DNA of 40,692 nt from Candidatus Riflebacteria bacterium HGW-Riflebacteria-2 (GTDB lineage Bacteria > Muiribacteriota > Ozemobacteria > Ozemobacterales > Ozemobacteraceae): NCBI GenBank assembly GCA_002839435.1, contig PGYA01000039.1, positions 1 through 40,692 on the forward strand, in the 5' to 3' direction. Position numbers and translations under genes: made by a program. Positions within the stretch are counted from its first letter, which is position 1. Every line of letters starts with the position of its first letter. The notes under the pieces were generated by a model. It was not told where the DNA came from. It did not search any database and saw only the letters and a program-made list of their open reading frames with translations. Shown one piece after another: positions 16,672-25,052 of the stretch.

Positions 16672-17143
16672 ATTCTCAGGCATGAAGCCAGAAGATGGAG
16701 CTCTGGTTGAAAAATTGAGAGCTATGATTTCTGTCTTAAAATCATAGCTCTAGAATTCTAATGGTCTATTTTGGCAACTACTTATACTTGCCGATCCTTG
16801 ATCTAGAGGCTCTTCTATTCACAGTATAGAATTTCAACCTCTTCACCAGAAATGAGCTTCCGTAAACTTTCCTCAGACTTGGCCTCCAAAAAAGAATAAG
16901 TAATAATTCTATTGAAATTCGCCAGGATTAGTGCACGTTAATTTTGATTCTGCGGATAGTCGCACCAATGATAAGAGCAAATCTGATCGTAAGAGAGTTC
17001 TCGAGTGTTTATAGAGGCAGGCCATGACTTGCGGCTCTGAAAAACGCGGCCGAAAGTTTTGCAGTGAGCGATGACCTTTAACAGCCTCAGTGAAATGATA
17101 ATGCTGGTTATGGCGACTTTGAGTTTCAGCATATGGGTTGGGG
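16672..17143. other. gene-free stretch between RHS locus and acidic-linker gene
   Basis: About 470 bases without a convincing gene. A 64-codon minus-strand open frame (16938-17132) has no recognisable product. The stretch also contains the terminator at 16718-16751. Presence of two minus-strand terminators but no gene suggests remains of a deleted gene. Confidence 0.4.
16718..16751 (-). terminator. second orphan minus-strand terminator
   Basis: AGAGCTATGATTT (16718-16730) and AAATCATAGCTCT (16739-16751) form a perfect 13-bp stem; on the minus strand CAATTTTTC follows. Confidence 0.75.
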
Positions 17144-17301
17144 GAGTATCGGTTCAGAGCTGGTCTTCAGTTTCGGGTTCATCCTGCTCTTCGAGTTCTC
17201 GCCGAGGTTTTATTGGCCAGTTGGCTGAGTCAAGGTGGCGGCTCAGTTCGGCTTTGAGTTGCTCAAAGGTTTCTGGAACGATCTGATTGTCGTCGCTGCT
17301 G
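17144..17301 (-). repeat. 3' end of the acidic-linker gene that is duplicated at 7756-7913 (copy B)
   Basis: Source or sister copy of the 158-base sequence at 7756-7913 (about 97% identical). Here it is the intact end of the gene at 17154-18701. Confidence 0.85.
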
Positions 17302-18701
17302 GCGGCTGAAGACTCGTCGTGCATCAGCCGTTCTGATTGCTTGCGCATGGTATCGAGCAGTACAAAAGTTTGTTGCAGTGTCTCGACGGCTGAAAAGGCA
17401 GCTTCAGACATGCTGTCACGGTCGCGCGCCGGAAAGTTCCCGGTGAAGTCTGCAATGCGGGCATTGATGCGTGAATTATTGCCAGCGAGCTTTTCGATAT
17501 CGGCCAGTCGGCTTTCGATCAGCCCGGTGAACTTGTAGGCGAATGCTTCGTATCCTGCACGGTAATTGCGCAGGCTGACCGCGAAGTCGAGGCAGCTGCG
17601 CCGTATGCGGGCAAGCTGCGAGCTCTGCATCACGGATGGCGCATCATTGCTTACCGAGAGAAAATACTCAAGGTTTACCTGGCAGAACTGGTGATGCAGA
17701 TCGAGTTGATCGAGAAGTCTGTCGAGTTGTGCGCGCTGCTGCTTGATCAGGGCGATCATGTCACGGTTGACAGCACGCAGAAACTCTGGAATCCGCCCCT
17801 GTACGTGGCGGCGTGAGTTCTGTAACACGGCCTGGTCGCAGAGAGAGTCGATCTGGCTGGAAAGCTGTCGCAACAGTTTTGCCAGTTCAGCCTGACTGTT
17901 GAGGTGGCTGCTGAGCTCGCTCAGTCTGATTTCGCGCGCCAGCGTTTCGCTGTGAAGCTCATCGGCAAAGGTGTTCATCAGGGTTTTTGTCGAGTTTTCG
18001 CAGACAAGGTTGCTGACCTCGAGCAGTCTTGGCATTATTATCAGTGCAAGTCCGGCGGCGTAGACATTGTGGTTGGCCACGCGGGTAAGAAACTCGCATT
18101 GCCGGAGAAAATTACGGTCTTCACTGCTGCCGGCGATTATGGCAAGGGCACGTTCACTGAATTCAGCCGATTTCTCAGCCAGTTCATGATTGCGCTCGAG
18201 ATAGTTTTCGATGTCTTTCAATGAGCTTTGCGCATAAGGCTCGCCCGCGAACGGGTCGGGTTCTTCAGGTTCTGGTTCCGGCTCTGATTCAGGCTCTACT
18301 TCTTCATCCTCTTCTGTATCAGATTCTGTCGCAACCTCTGTTTCAGAATCGCTATCGGTATCGCTATCGCTATCGATACCTGCGTTTATATTTGCATCTA
18401 CATCTGAACTTCTGTCAGTTGCAGAGGCTTCTACAATTTCTTCTTCCGTGTCAACAGTTTCGGATTTATCGATGCTTTTCGTAGATTCGTCGTTGGTTGT
18501 CAAACTGTTTTTATCTGTAGCTGCAGTTGGATCAGTGGCTATGTTTTCAGAACTATCTTCGGTTACACTGCTGTCATCTTTCCCTGCCTCGGCTGCGGCG
18601 GCGATTTCCCCGGTCGCCGGGCTTTCGCCATAGACCTGCAGGTTAAAGCACAAAACTGCTGTCAGCAGCAGCGGCACTGCCAGCAAATATAATTTTTTCA
18701 T
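17154..18701 (-). CDS. exported protein with long acidic linker and helical domain, unknown function
   Basis: A 515-residue protein with a signal peptide (MKKLYLLAVPLLLTAVLCFN..., about 1-25). A disordered stretch rich in Ser, Thr, Asp and Glu follows (about 26-155, with SD repeats near 105-125 and an EPE run near 140-150). Then comes a ~330-residue, mostly alpha-helical, coiled-coil-prone domain with scattered Cys (about 160-480), ending in an acidic EEQDEPETEDQL tail. I do not recognise the family. The start is secure: AGGAGG lies 9 bases upstream. The protein would act outside the cytoplasmic membrane. Its last 49 codons exist a second time at 7756-7913, so a paralogue was probably present and destroyed there. 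Confidence 0.8.
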   Translation of the reverse strand: MKKLYLLAVPLLLTAVLCFNLQVYGESPATGEIAAAAEAGKDDSSVTEDSSENIATDPTAATDKNSLTTNDESTKSIDKSETVDTEEEIVEASATDRSSDVDANINAGIDSDSDTDSDSETEVATESDTEEDEEVEPESEPEPEPEEPDPFAGEPYAQSSLKDIENYLERNHELAEKSAEFSERALAIIAGSSEDRNFLRQCEFLTRVANHNVYAAGLALIIMPRLLEVSNLVCENSTKTLMNTFADELHSETLAREIRLSELSSHLNSQAELAKLLRQLSSQIDSLCDQAVLQNSRRHVQGRIPEFLRAVNRDMIALIKQQRAQLDRLLDQLDLHHQFCQVNLEYFLSVSNDAPSVMQSSQLARIRRSCLDFAVSLRNYRAGYEAFAYKFTGLIESRLADIEKLAGNNSRINARIADFTGNFPARDRDSMSEAAFSAVETLQQTFVLLDTMRKQSERLMHDESSAASSDDNQIVPETFEQLKAELSRHLDSANWPIKPRRELEEQDEPETEDQL

Positions 18702-18804
18702 CGATCGCAGCCTCCTGCCGGTTTTTTATGATTATAAGCCCCCGGCAGGCCAACTACAAGTCCAAGAAAACACAGCAAAAAACATCATAAAACCTGCAGA
18801 CAAA

Positions 18805-18832
18805 AGCAACCCGACCGTCTGGCCGGGTTGCT
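18805..18832 (-). terminator. terminator after the Asp/Gly-repeat protein gene
   Basis: AGCAACCCG (18805-18813) pairs with CGGGTTGCT (18824-18832); the minus strand continues TTTTG. Confidence 0.75.
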
Positions 18833-18874
18833 GCGCAAAGCTTTGCGCGTAATCAGTCCATCTATGGGGAGATG

Positions 18875-19429
18875 TTACTCGGAGTCTGCGGCGCGGCCGC
18901 CTTTGTAGCTATTCTGGTAAACACTGCGGTTGGGCATGGCCGGGAAGGCCATCTGACCGGAAGCCTGCACTGAATTCATGTTGCCATACCAGGTGTAGGT
19001 GCGTGTAATCGGGTTGAGCATGGCATAGAGTTCGGCGCGACCGTCGCCATCGGCATCGACGTAGATCTTGTCAGAAATGCCGTTGCCATTGAGGTCGTAT
19101 TCCCACTGGTCGATGCGGCTGTCGAAGTTGCGGTCATACTGGTAGTCGTTGAACTTGCCGTCGAAATTGCGGTCGGTCGCCCAGTAATCGGCGCGCCCGT
19201 CACCGTTGCGGTCGGCAATAATGAGATCGACGCGGCCATCACCGTTTCTGTCATACTGTCCGGCCGTCTGCAGGTAGCGATTTGAATGGGCATAGGCCAT
19301 GTCGGGATTCATCGAGACGTCGCTTTCAGCTGATTCCCATTCGTTCAGGTTCGCCATTACCTGTGACGCCACAATTGCCATGGCGACGAGCAGCAAGGCA
19401 AACACTAATACCGGTTTGCGATTTAACAT
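18875..19429 (-). CDS. secreted protein with calcium-binding-type DxNGDG repeats
   Basis: A 184-residue protein: signal peptide (LNRKPVLVFALLLVAMAIVASQVMA), then tandem repeats of D-R/A-N/D-G-D-G-R-x-D (about residues 58-132), such as DRNGDGRVDLI and DADGDGRAELY. Several repeats have Asn-Phe-Asp or Asn-Gly-Asn variants. Such loops resemble EF-hand/dockerin and FG-GAP-like calcium sites, and similar repeat proteins are often extracellular structural or adhesive proteins. The ATG at 19429 is chosen over 19441 because GGAGG sits six bases upstream of it. A TATACT box lies at 19467-19462. It is flanked by its own terminator, so it is probably monocistronic. Confidence 0.8.
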   Translation of the reverse strand: MLNRKPVLVFALLLVAMAIVASQVMANLNEWESAESDVSMNPDMAYAHSNRYLQTAGQYDRNGDGRVDLIIADRNGDGRADYWATDRNFDGKFNDYQYDRNFDSRIDQWEYDLNGNGISDKIYVDADGDGRAELYAMLNPITRTYTWYGNMNSVQASGQMAFPAMPNRSVYQNSYKGGRAADSE

Positions 19430-19516
19430 AAAAACCTCCATGTAAAGGCATGGTCAGATAAAGTATAAAAATTGCAGGTTAACGCAAGCAGATTTTTTGC
19501 GCGCCGGTGATATTTG

Positions 19517-21718
19517 TCAGTTGAGCAGCAGTATGGCCGGAATTGCGGTGCTTATAACTGCAATGAAGGCAGCACCGACAGGGTTGGTAAAAAACCGGCA
19601 ATAGAGGGCTGCCATTATACTGAGGATAAGGGCAGGAACGATCATCTGGGAAAGGGCCAGCGCCGGCAAAACCGCAAAAATTGCGATTGCCTGCAGATGC
19701 TGAGCGGCCGCCAGACACCTGCCAGCGATTCTGGCGGTCAGCAGGGTTGCCAGACCGGCAAAGATTACCAGTATGGCGCCTACTATGAATGCCGAAATAT
19801 CGAAGCTCAAACTGGTTTCTTCGATCAACTCTGCAAAGTAAACGAATTCTCGGCGCAACAGCAGCCTGAATTCAGGCGTGCGGCTGATAAACGCCCAGCT
19901 GATCCAGGCTCCGACAGCGCTGAAAACAGCAGTGGCGGTGACGGCCTGCCAGGCCGGTCTAGTCTGCGACACGGCGTCGGCTTTTTCCCGTCGCCGCCCG
20001 AGTATGGCGGTAAGAAGCATTATCGGGGTGACAAACAGAAGCGGCAGCACCCATGACCAGAATCCGGTATCGACACCAGGCACAATTGCCAGAAAGAACT
20101 GTTTGATCGTGGCTTCGGCGCCGATAAATGCCAGTGCCAGCAGCAGGAAATTGAACCATTCCTGGCGCGGCCCTGCGTGTTGACCGGTTTCGGTGCGGTA
20201 AAAAAGCAGCAGGCGTGCTTTCATGTTGAGAATGAGCACGATCAATACAAAGATCAGCAGGCTGTAAAAATTCAGCAGACTGAATTCCTTCAGCGGTATC
20301 AGCATCAGCAGCAGGAAAAATCCGCCGGCTTTGGCCCAGAAGCTGGAGCTCTGCTGCAGCATTTTGCTGTCGAAGATGGGGAAAATAGCCGAAAACTGCA
20401 GGGCTGCCCAGACACTGGCGCCGGTAAGGAGAAAGGTCATCAGCACCAGGCGCAGCGCGTCGGCAAGGTCGAATTCCATGAACCAGGCGGTTCCGGCGGC
20501 CAGCGGCAGAAACACCACCGATGATACTGTCAGCCAGAAGGTAAATTTGCGCAAAAGTATCTGCTGCGGATGCAGCGGCAGAGTTTCGAGTAGCGCAATG
20601 GTGCGGCCTTCGCTGCCGATGGCGTTGGTCGGTCCGAACATGCAGAAATAGATAACGCCGGCGAAAATCATGTTCAGGCCAGCATTGAACGACATTAGTT
20701 CGAATGCTTCTCTGGTAATCAGAATGTTGAGCAGTATCAGCGATACCGGCATGAGCAAAGCATTTACCCTGATATTGTAATCGCTTTGCAGCAGCAGGTA
20801 ATCTTTCTGCGCCAGCCCGGAGAAACGGCCTGGCTGGCGTTGCTGGCGGCGGTTCGATCGTGTCTTTCTGATCGCGAGCGCGCCAGCATCGAGCGCTCGA
20901 TATAACAGCATGCCGCAGAACAGCATGGCCGCAAGCCAGAGACCGCTGAACTGCCAGAATTCAGTGATAAACCTGGCGTGATAAATAGTCGCGCCCAGCC
21001 AGCGCACCGGCTTGAGCGCAAAGATCGCGTCCTGATGCTGCATGATAAAGTCGGATACATAGTAGCCGGCCGGGCCATTTGCCTGGCTTATGAGCAGGTA
21101 GGGTATGAAAATGGCAAAGCCGGCGAGATAGCCGAAGAACGAGAAGAAGTTGTTGATCGAACTGACTGGCAGGTAGCGGCGCAACGTAAGCATGACAAGG
21201 TTGATGACGGTTCCGACCAGAACGCTGATCTGTATGAAAAGAAGCAGCGACAGGATTATGGCGGTCAGGCTGATGCCATTGCGGCAGGTGGCCGTCAGAA
21301 ACGCAGAAAGCAGAATCATGGCGCCAATATAGTCACTGGCGACGCGTTCGAAGGTCTTGACGCAGAACAGGCTGGCAGGAGATACCGGCAGCGTTGTCAG
21401 GTAATCGAAATCAGAACTCATCTGACCGGCGTTGATCGTGTGCCCGGTTAGTAGATCGCTGACGAAGACGATCATTATTGCATACAGCGCGAGAAAGCCG
21501 ACGGCCCATTCGACCAGCAGCACTTTTTGTCCGACAATGCCATCGACCATGGCAAAAAGGTCGGAAACGGCTGAGCCAATGGTTACAATCAAAAAAATAG
21601 CAGCGCAGAAAACCAGCACCGCTTTTTTTCCGGTGAACTTAGCTTTCAGAGTATTGATGAATATTCTGAGCTTAACCCTGCAGAGCGGAACAGCCGTGGC
21701 AATCAAAGAGTTGTTCAT
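19517..21718 (-). CDS. large polytopic membrane protein, ABC-2-type permease-like
   Basis: A 733-residue protein with about 14-16 hydrophobic segments. The first ~500 residues resemble duplicated ABC-2 exporter permeases: after an N-terminal helix there are SSDFDYLTTLPVSPASLFCVK and later GSEGRTIALLETLPLHPQQILLRK, the 'LP-(V/L)-x-(P/H)-x-x-(I/L)' signature that follows a helix in such permeases. The last ~190 residues form another hydrophobic block. No ATP-binding subunit is encoded nearby, so either it is elsewhere or the protein does not work as an ABC exporter. It starts at an ATG with AGGA 8-11 bases upstream, 41 bases after the HExxH-protein gene. Confidence 0.7.
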   Translation of the reverse strand: MNNSLIATAVPLCRVKLRIFINTLKAKFTGKKAVLVFCAAIFLIVTIGSAVSDLFAMVDGIVGQKVLLVEWAVGFLALYAIMIVFVSDLLTGHTINAGQMSSDFDYLTTLPVSPASLFCVKTFERVASDYIGAMILLSAFLTATCRNGISLTAIILSLLLFIQISVLVGTVINLVMLTLRRYLPVSSINNFFSFFGYLAGFAIFIPYLLISQANGPAGYYVSDFIMQHQDAIFALKPVRWLGATIYHARFITEFWQFSGLWLAAMLFCGMLLYRALDAGALAIRKTRSNRRQQRQPGRFSGLAQKDYLLLQSDYNIRVNALLMPVSLILLNILITREAFELMSFNAGLNMIFAGVIYFCMFGPTNAIGSEGRTIALLETLPLHPQQILLRKFTFWLTVSSVVFLPLAAGTAWFMEFDLADALRLVLMTFLLTGASVWAALQFSAIFPIFDSKMLQQSSSFWAKAGGFFLLLMLIPLKEFSLLNFYSLLIFVLIVLILNMKARLLLFYRTETGQHAGPRQEWFNFLLLALAFIGAEATIKQFFLAIVPGVDTGFWSWVLPLLFVTPIMLLTAILGRRREKADAVSQTRPAWQAVTATAVFSAVGAWISWAFISRTPEFRLLLRREFVYFAELIEETSLSFDISAFIVGAILVIFAGLATLLTARIAGRCLAAAQHLQAIAIFAVLPALALSQMIVPALILSIMAALYCRFFTNPVGAAFIAVISTAIPAILLLN

Positions 21719-21759
21719 ACAGAACAGTTCCTGCTGAAAATGTGGCGAAATGGTCTGAG

Positions 21760-22599
21760 TTATCGCCAGGGTTCGTGATAGCGTTTCTCAAGATAGTATG
21801 CTTCTTTTTCCATGGGAATGTCAAAATCTTTGCTGCGACCGGTGGCATCTGCCCAGGAACATTGCAGGCCCCAGTTGATGCTCCAGGCGGTATCATCAAC
21901 CCAGCGGTCGCCGAGGTATTCGTCGAAGCCCTTGATGAAATTACCTACGCGCAGCGGATACATGGAGTCGCGGCGGTATTGAAAGGTATGCACCAGTTCG
22001 TGCCCGGCATGAGCGCCGGTTCCATTAGTGGTAAAGGTGTTGGCATTGCTGTAAGCAAGCGCGCTTGAGCCATTCAGAGTGCCGTCTTTGTTAGTGCTGC
22101 GCTTGAAAGCCATGGTGCCGTAGCGAAGACTGCGTTCGAAATCAAGCGTGGAACCCTCAAGATAGTGTACTGCCGGAGCAATGACCGAGTTGAGGCCCGG
22201 GCGTATTTTGATATCGCCATTTTTTGCTATCAGCCAGACTGGGCCAATATCCATTCTGAATACAAATTCGTCGCCGGCCGATTCGGCAATCGAGGCGCCG
22301 AGATTGACCATGCACTTTGCCTGCCAGGCTTTTGCTGCTGATTTTTCCTGTAACGTCGGCGCCATCTTGAAGCCCTGATGCATGAGGTAACCGCCAAATG
22401 CCGCCTGTAAAGCCGCTTTTTCCGGGTTTTCGCCCTTGTGATATGCTCTGATTGCCGCAAAAGCGGCAGGAAGCACGACATTAAGTACCAGAACGTCGCG
22501 TTCGTTAAACGCTCTGACTCTTTCTGTCATACAGGTAAGGGCAACCAGGGGCAAAATCAGCAGAAGTGAGATCCTGCGCAGAGAGCATAAAGATGGCAC
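21760..22599 (-). CDS. exported HExxH (zincin-like) protein of unknown family
   Basis: From a GTG at 22599 (GAGG 7-10 bases upstream) the 279-residue product starts with a signal peptide (about residues 1-30: SLRRISLLLILPLVALTCMTERVRA). The frame runs back to a TTG at 22656, but that would bury the signal peptide. The mature part contains AGHELVHTFQYRRD with His200-Glu201-x-x-His204, the zincin metal site; a third ligand is not obvious, and GFDEYLGDRW about 25 residues later is a possible source. It could be an exported protease or a non-catalytic relative. It lies between the TPR-protein gene and the permease gene with small gaps, suggesting co-transcription. Confidence 0.65.
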   Translation of the reverse strand: MPSLCSLRRISLLLILPLVALTCMTERVRAFNERDVLVLNVVLPAAFAAIRAYHKGENPEKAALQAAFGGYLMHQGFKMAPTLQEKSAAKAWQAKCMVNLGASIAESAGDEFVFRMDIGPVWLIAKNGDIKIRPGLNSVIAPAVHYLEGSTLDFERSLRYGTMAFKRSTNKDGTLNGSSALAYSNANTFTTNGTGAHAGHELVHTFQYRRDSMYPLRVGNFIKGFDEYLGDRWVDDTAWSINWGLQCSWADATGRSKDFDIPMEKEAYYLEKRYHEPWR

Positions 22600-22678
22600 G
22601 GTTCGACCTCGAACTTTTTTTAAACCTGTCGGAACGAGTGCCTGATTTTTAAACAAAGAAATGCAAAATATTCTTCGT

Positions 22679-23815
22679 TCAGCTCATCTGGTAAAAAACC
22701 TGTACCCGGCAACGCCAGATGAGATCCTGTGAACCTGCAAGAAATGCCAGTTTCATGCTGATCAGTTTGAATTTGAGCGCGTATGGGGACATTTTCCGCA
22801 AAAAGTCATTTAGCGCCTTGAAATCGCGCGAGGCGACTTCATAAATTGTTTCAAGAACCTTGTTTTCGGCGTCACGCTCTTCGCTGTCGCTTATTGCCAC
22901 GTCAGTCTCTTCGGCAATGAGTTTGACGAACTCACGCAGATCGGAAGCAGGCTTGACGTCTTTGTTTTCGACGGCCATGTCGGGAATTTCGAACTTAATT
23001 TCGAGCAACTTTTCTTCGCCCTGTGGTGGCGGCCCGGAAAGTATTTCGGTTTTTCCCCCGCTGGCTTTTTCGAGAACAGCGGCAATATTGGCTTTCTGAA
23101 CGATAGAAGAGCAGGCAATCTTCATCTGTACCCAGACCGAATTGCCTTCGATCTTATATTCATCAACATCTATAGAGGTAATGTTGTGACTCGACTGGTC
23201 TTTGAGCAGTTTTTCGATGACATCCATGGCTTTTTCGCTGGCAGATAGCGGAATAGGCCTGAATATGCCGGGTACGCCGACGGTCTTTTGCGGTTCGGGC
23301 GCAACAGTCTTCAGCTTCTCTACAAAACTTTTGATTTTTGCGCTTTCAGGGTCTTTGTCGCGTGCGATAGTGATGTTATGCCAGGCGGTAACATGATCTT
23401 TGAGCCGCGCCGCGATGACAGCCCGCATGAAGCGGCCGCCCGGATGATCAGGCTGTCGTTCGAATACCAGTTCGACTTCTTCGATGGCGCGCGTGTAGTT
23501 TTTGCGCGAAAAATGCCGGTTTGCCAGCTTCATGTGTACTGAAATGTAGCGCTGGTCTGATTCAGAAAGTATCAGCTCAGAACTGTCGATGTTACGGCCG
23601 GTCGGCTGCGATGGAATCGTGATATTGACCGACTTGCCGCCGACCACAATGTTTTTGCCGCCAGACTGTTTGTTCTGGTAATCTTTGGCTTTTTCTTCGA
23701 GTTTTTTCCAGTCGATGTCGGCGGCAGAAACAGCTATTACAAGCGTACAAAGCCATATTGCAAAACCAAGTTTTGCAATGAATACCGATTTATCCTGGCA
23801 AGGTTGTCGGCTCAC
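22679..23815 (-). CDS. exported TPR-type protein, unknown function
   Basis: A 378-residue protein from a GTG with GGAGAG six bases upstream. Residues ~10-32 form a signal or anchor segment (VFIAKLGFAIWLCTLVIAVSAA). Residues ~90-165 contain TPR-like helix pairs (HMKLANRHFSRKNYTRAIEEVELVFERQPDHPGG...). The remaining ~200 residues are mixed alpha/beta and unfamiliar. A TPR suggests an assembly or scaffold role at the envelope. It sits 49 bases after the STAS gene and 79 bases before the HExxH gene, all on the same strand. Confidence 0.65.
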   Translation of the reverse strand: MSRQPCQDKSVFIAKLGFAIWLCTLVIAVSAADIDWKKLEEKAKDYQNKQSGGKNIVVGGKSVNITIPSQPTGRNIDSSELILSESDQRYISVHMKLANRHFSRKNYTRAIEEVELVFERQPDHPGGRFMRAVIAARLKDHVTAWHNITIARDKDPESAKIKSFVEKLKTVAPEPQKTVGVPGIFRPIPLSASEKAMDVIEKLLKDQSSHNITSIDVDEYKIEGNSVWVQMKIACSSIVQKANIAAVLEKASGGKTEILSGPPPQGEEKLLEIKFEIPDMAVENKDVKPASDLREFVKLIAEETDVAISDSEERDAENKVLETIYEVASRDFKALNDFLRKMSPYALKFKLISMKLAFLAGSQDLIWRCRVQVFYQMS

Positions 23816-23864
23816 AGACTCTCTCCGTCATCCAAGGCGCAGTCGGCCGCGAAAAGGCGCAGAC

Positions 23865-24224
23865 TCAGCCGGCCGCTTCCGAAATCGCTGCTACTGCTTC
23901 TTCTTCTGAGGGATAGGCTTCGCAGAGGGTCATGACGCCAGTCATCTGCAGAGCGGTTTGCGTCAGCTTAGAGAGGCCAGTAATAGCGACTTCGCCCTCG
24001 TTGTAATCGATAATCTGTACCATGATGTCGAGCAGGGTAGAGAGCCCGGTAGAGTTGATGACCGGGGTTTTTTCGAGGTTGAATACAAAGAAAAACTGCC
24101 CCTTGCCGATCAACTCGTTACAGCGATCTCTGAAGACTTTGCCGCCGCTATCATCGAGGTAGCCCTCGGTTCTGACAACAGTTACCTTGCCGTTCTGAAT
24201 TATTTCTACATTGAATTCGCTCAT
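23865..24224 (-). CDS. STAS-domain anti-sigma factor antagonist (second copy)
   Basis: A 119-residue single STAS domain. The phospho-loop is V-I-N57-S58-T-G-L: the phosphorylatable Ser is kept, but the Asp that normally precedes it is Asn. It is only distantly related to the STAS protein at 3380-3715. No obvious ribosome binding site precedes the ATG. It is the first gene of a possible STAS / TPR / HExxH / permease operon, which would link partner-switch signalling to envelope proteins; no kinase or phosphatase gene is adjacent. Confidence 0.85.
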   Translation of the reverse strand: MSEFNVEIIQNGKVTVVRTEGYLDDSGGKVFRDRCNELIGKGQFFFVFNLEKTPVINSTGLSTLLDIMVQIIDYNEGEVAITGLSKLTQTALQMTGVMTLCEAYPSEEEAVAAISEAAG

Positions 24225-24287
24225 ATCTGCGATGATAGGTAGACAGGCGGTCTCTTGTCAAGCTAAAGTTGGCGGGTCAGATATTTC

Positions 24288-24326
24288 ATGCTCATGCTCA
24301 TTCTCGTGCTCGTGCTCGTAATCGCC
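24288..24326. repeat. hexamer microsatellite (CATGCT/CTCGTG)
   Basis: Degenerate tandem hexamers: CATGCT-CATGCT-CATT then CTCGTG-CTCGTG-CTCGTAATCG. It lies in the divergent gap between the STAS gene and the thiol peroxidase gene. Confidence 0.8.
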
Positions 24327-24473
24327 TGTCGCAATCCTGATTGATTGAAAGCAGCTCTATTTGGTCTTTTGCTGCGGATTTGGAAGTATGAATGGTATAT
24401 TACTTGACTAATGTTTGTCTTTGTTTAAGTTTGTTTGTGTTTAAAGTTACAAATCATCAAAACGAGGAGCTTT

Positions 24474-24983
24474 ATGTCTGTTACAACAGGAAAAGTCACA
24501 TTTATGGGAAACCCGCTGACGCTTGTCGGCAATGAAATCAATGTCGGTGAGCGCTTCCCGGCCGGGCTGGTGCTTACTTCTAACGAGCTGAAGCCTTTTA
24601 ACCTGAGCGATGTCTCTGGCGTCAAGGTCGTCACCACAGTGCCATCACTCGATACGCCGGTTTGCGATACTCAGGTGCGCAAGTTCAACGAAAAAGCTGC
24701 TGGTCTCAAGGCAAAGGTTTTTGCGGTATCAGCCGACTTGCCATTTGCCCAGGCCCGCTGGTGTGGTGCCGCCGGTATAAAAAATGTCAGTACATTGTCT
24801 GATCACGCACAGATGGCACTGGCCGATGCTCTTGGCATTCACGTCAAAGAGTTGCGACTGATTGCCCGCACGGTGTTCGTTGTTGATTCTTCCGGTAAAA
24901 TCGTGTATCGCGAAATCGTGCCCGAAATAGCCAGCGAACCAAACTATGAAGCGGCTCTTGCCGCGGTTGCTTCGGCTTCCTGA
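24474..24983 (+). CDS. tpx: thiol peroxidase, atypical 2-Cys peroxiredoxin
   Basis: A 169-residue protein, the normal Tpx length. It has SLDTPVCDTQVRKFNE with the peroxidatic Cys64 and ARWCGAAGIKNV with the resolving Cys97, matching the positions of the Cys61/Cys95 pair in E. coli Tpx. It reduces hydrogen and organic peroxides with thioredoxin as electron donor in the cytoplasm (or periplasm in some species; no signal peptide here). The ATG at 24474 has AGGAG at 24465-24469. The gene is divergent from the STAS operon and ends in a strong terminator. Confidence 0.95.
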   Translation: MSVTTGKVTFMGNPLTLVGNEINVGERFPAGLVLTSNELKPFNLSDVSGVKVVTTVPSLDTPVCDTQVRKFNEKAAGLKAKVFAVSADLPFAQARWCGAAGIKNVSTLSDHAQMALADALGIHVKELRLIARTVFVVDSSGKIVYREIVPEIASEPNYEAALAAVASAS

Positions 24984-24995
24984 TTCGGGTTGACT

Positions 24996-25039
24996 AAAAT
25001 CTGGCATCAGGCTGGTTCTTCCGACTGATGCCAGATTTT
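24996..25039 (+). terminator. terminator of tpx
   Basis: AAAATCTGGCATCAG (24996-25010) pairs perfectly with CTGATGCCAGATTTT (25025-25039), a 15-bp stem ending in a T run. A-rich on the other side, so it also suits the convergent SLH gene. Confidence 0.9.
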
Positions 25040-25052
25040 TGTTATGAGGGTT

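Noticed and set aside
19517..21718. CPBP-family intramembrane protease domain at the C-terminus of the large permease
   Set aside because: The EExxxR motif is not present; FAELIEETSLSFD is only a superficial match.
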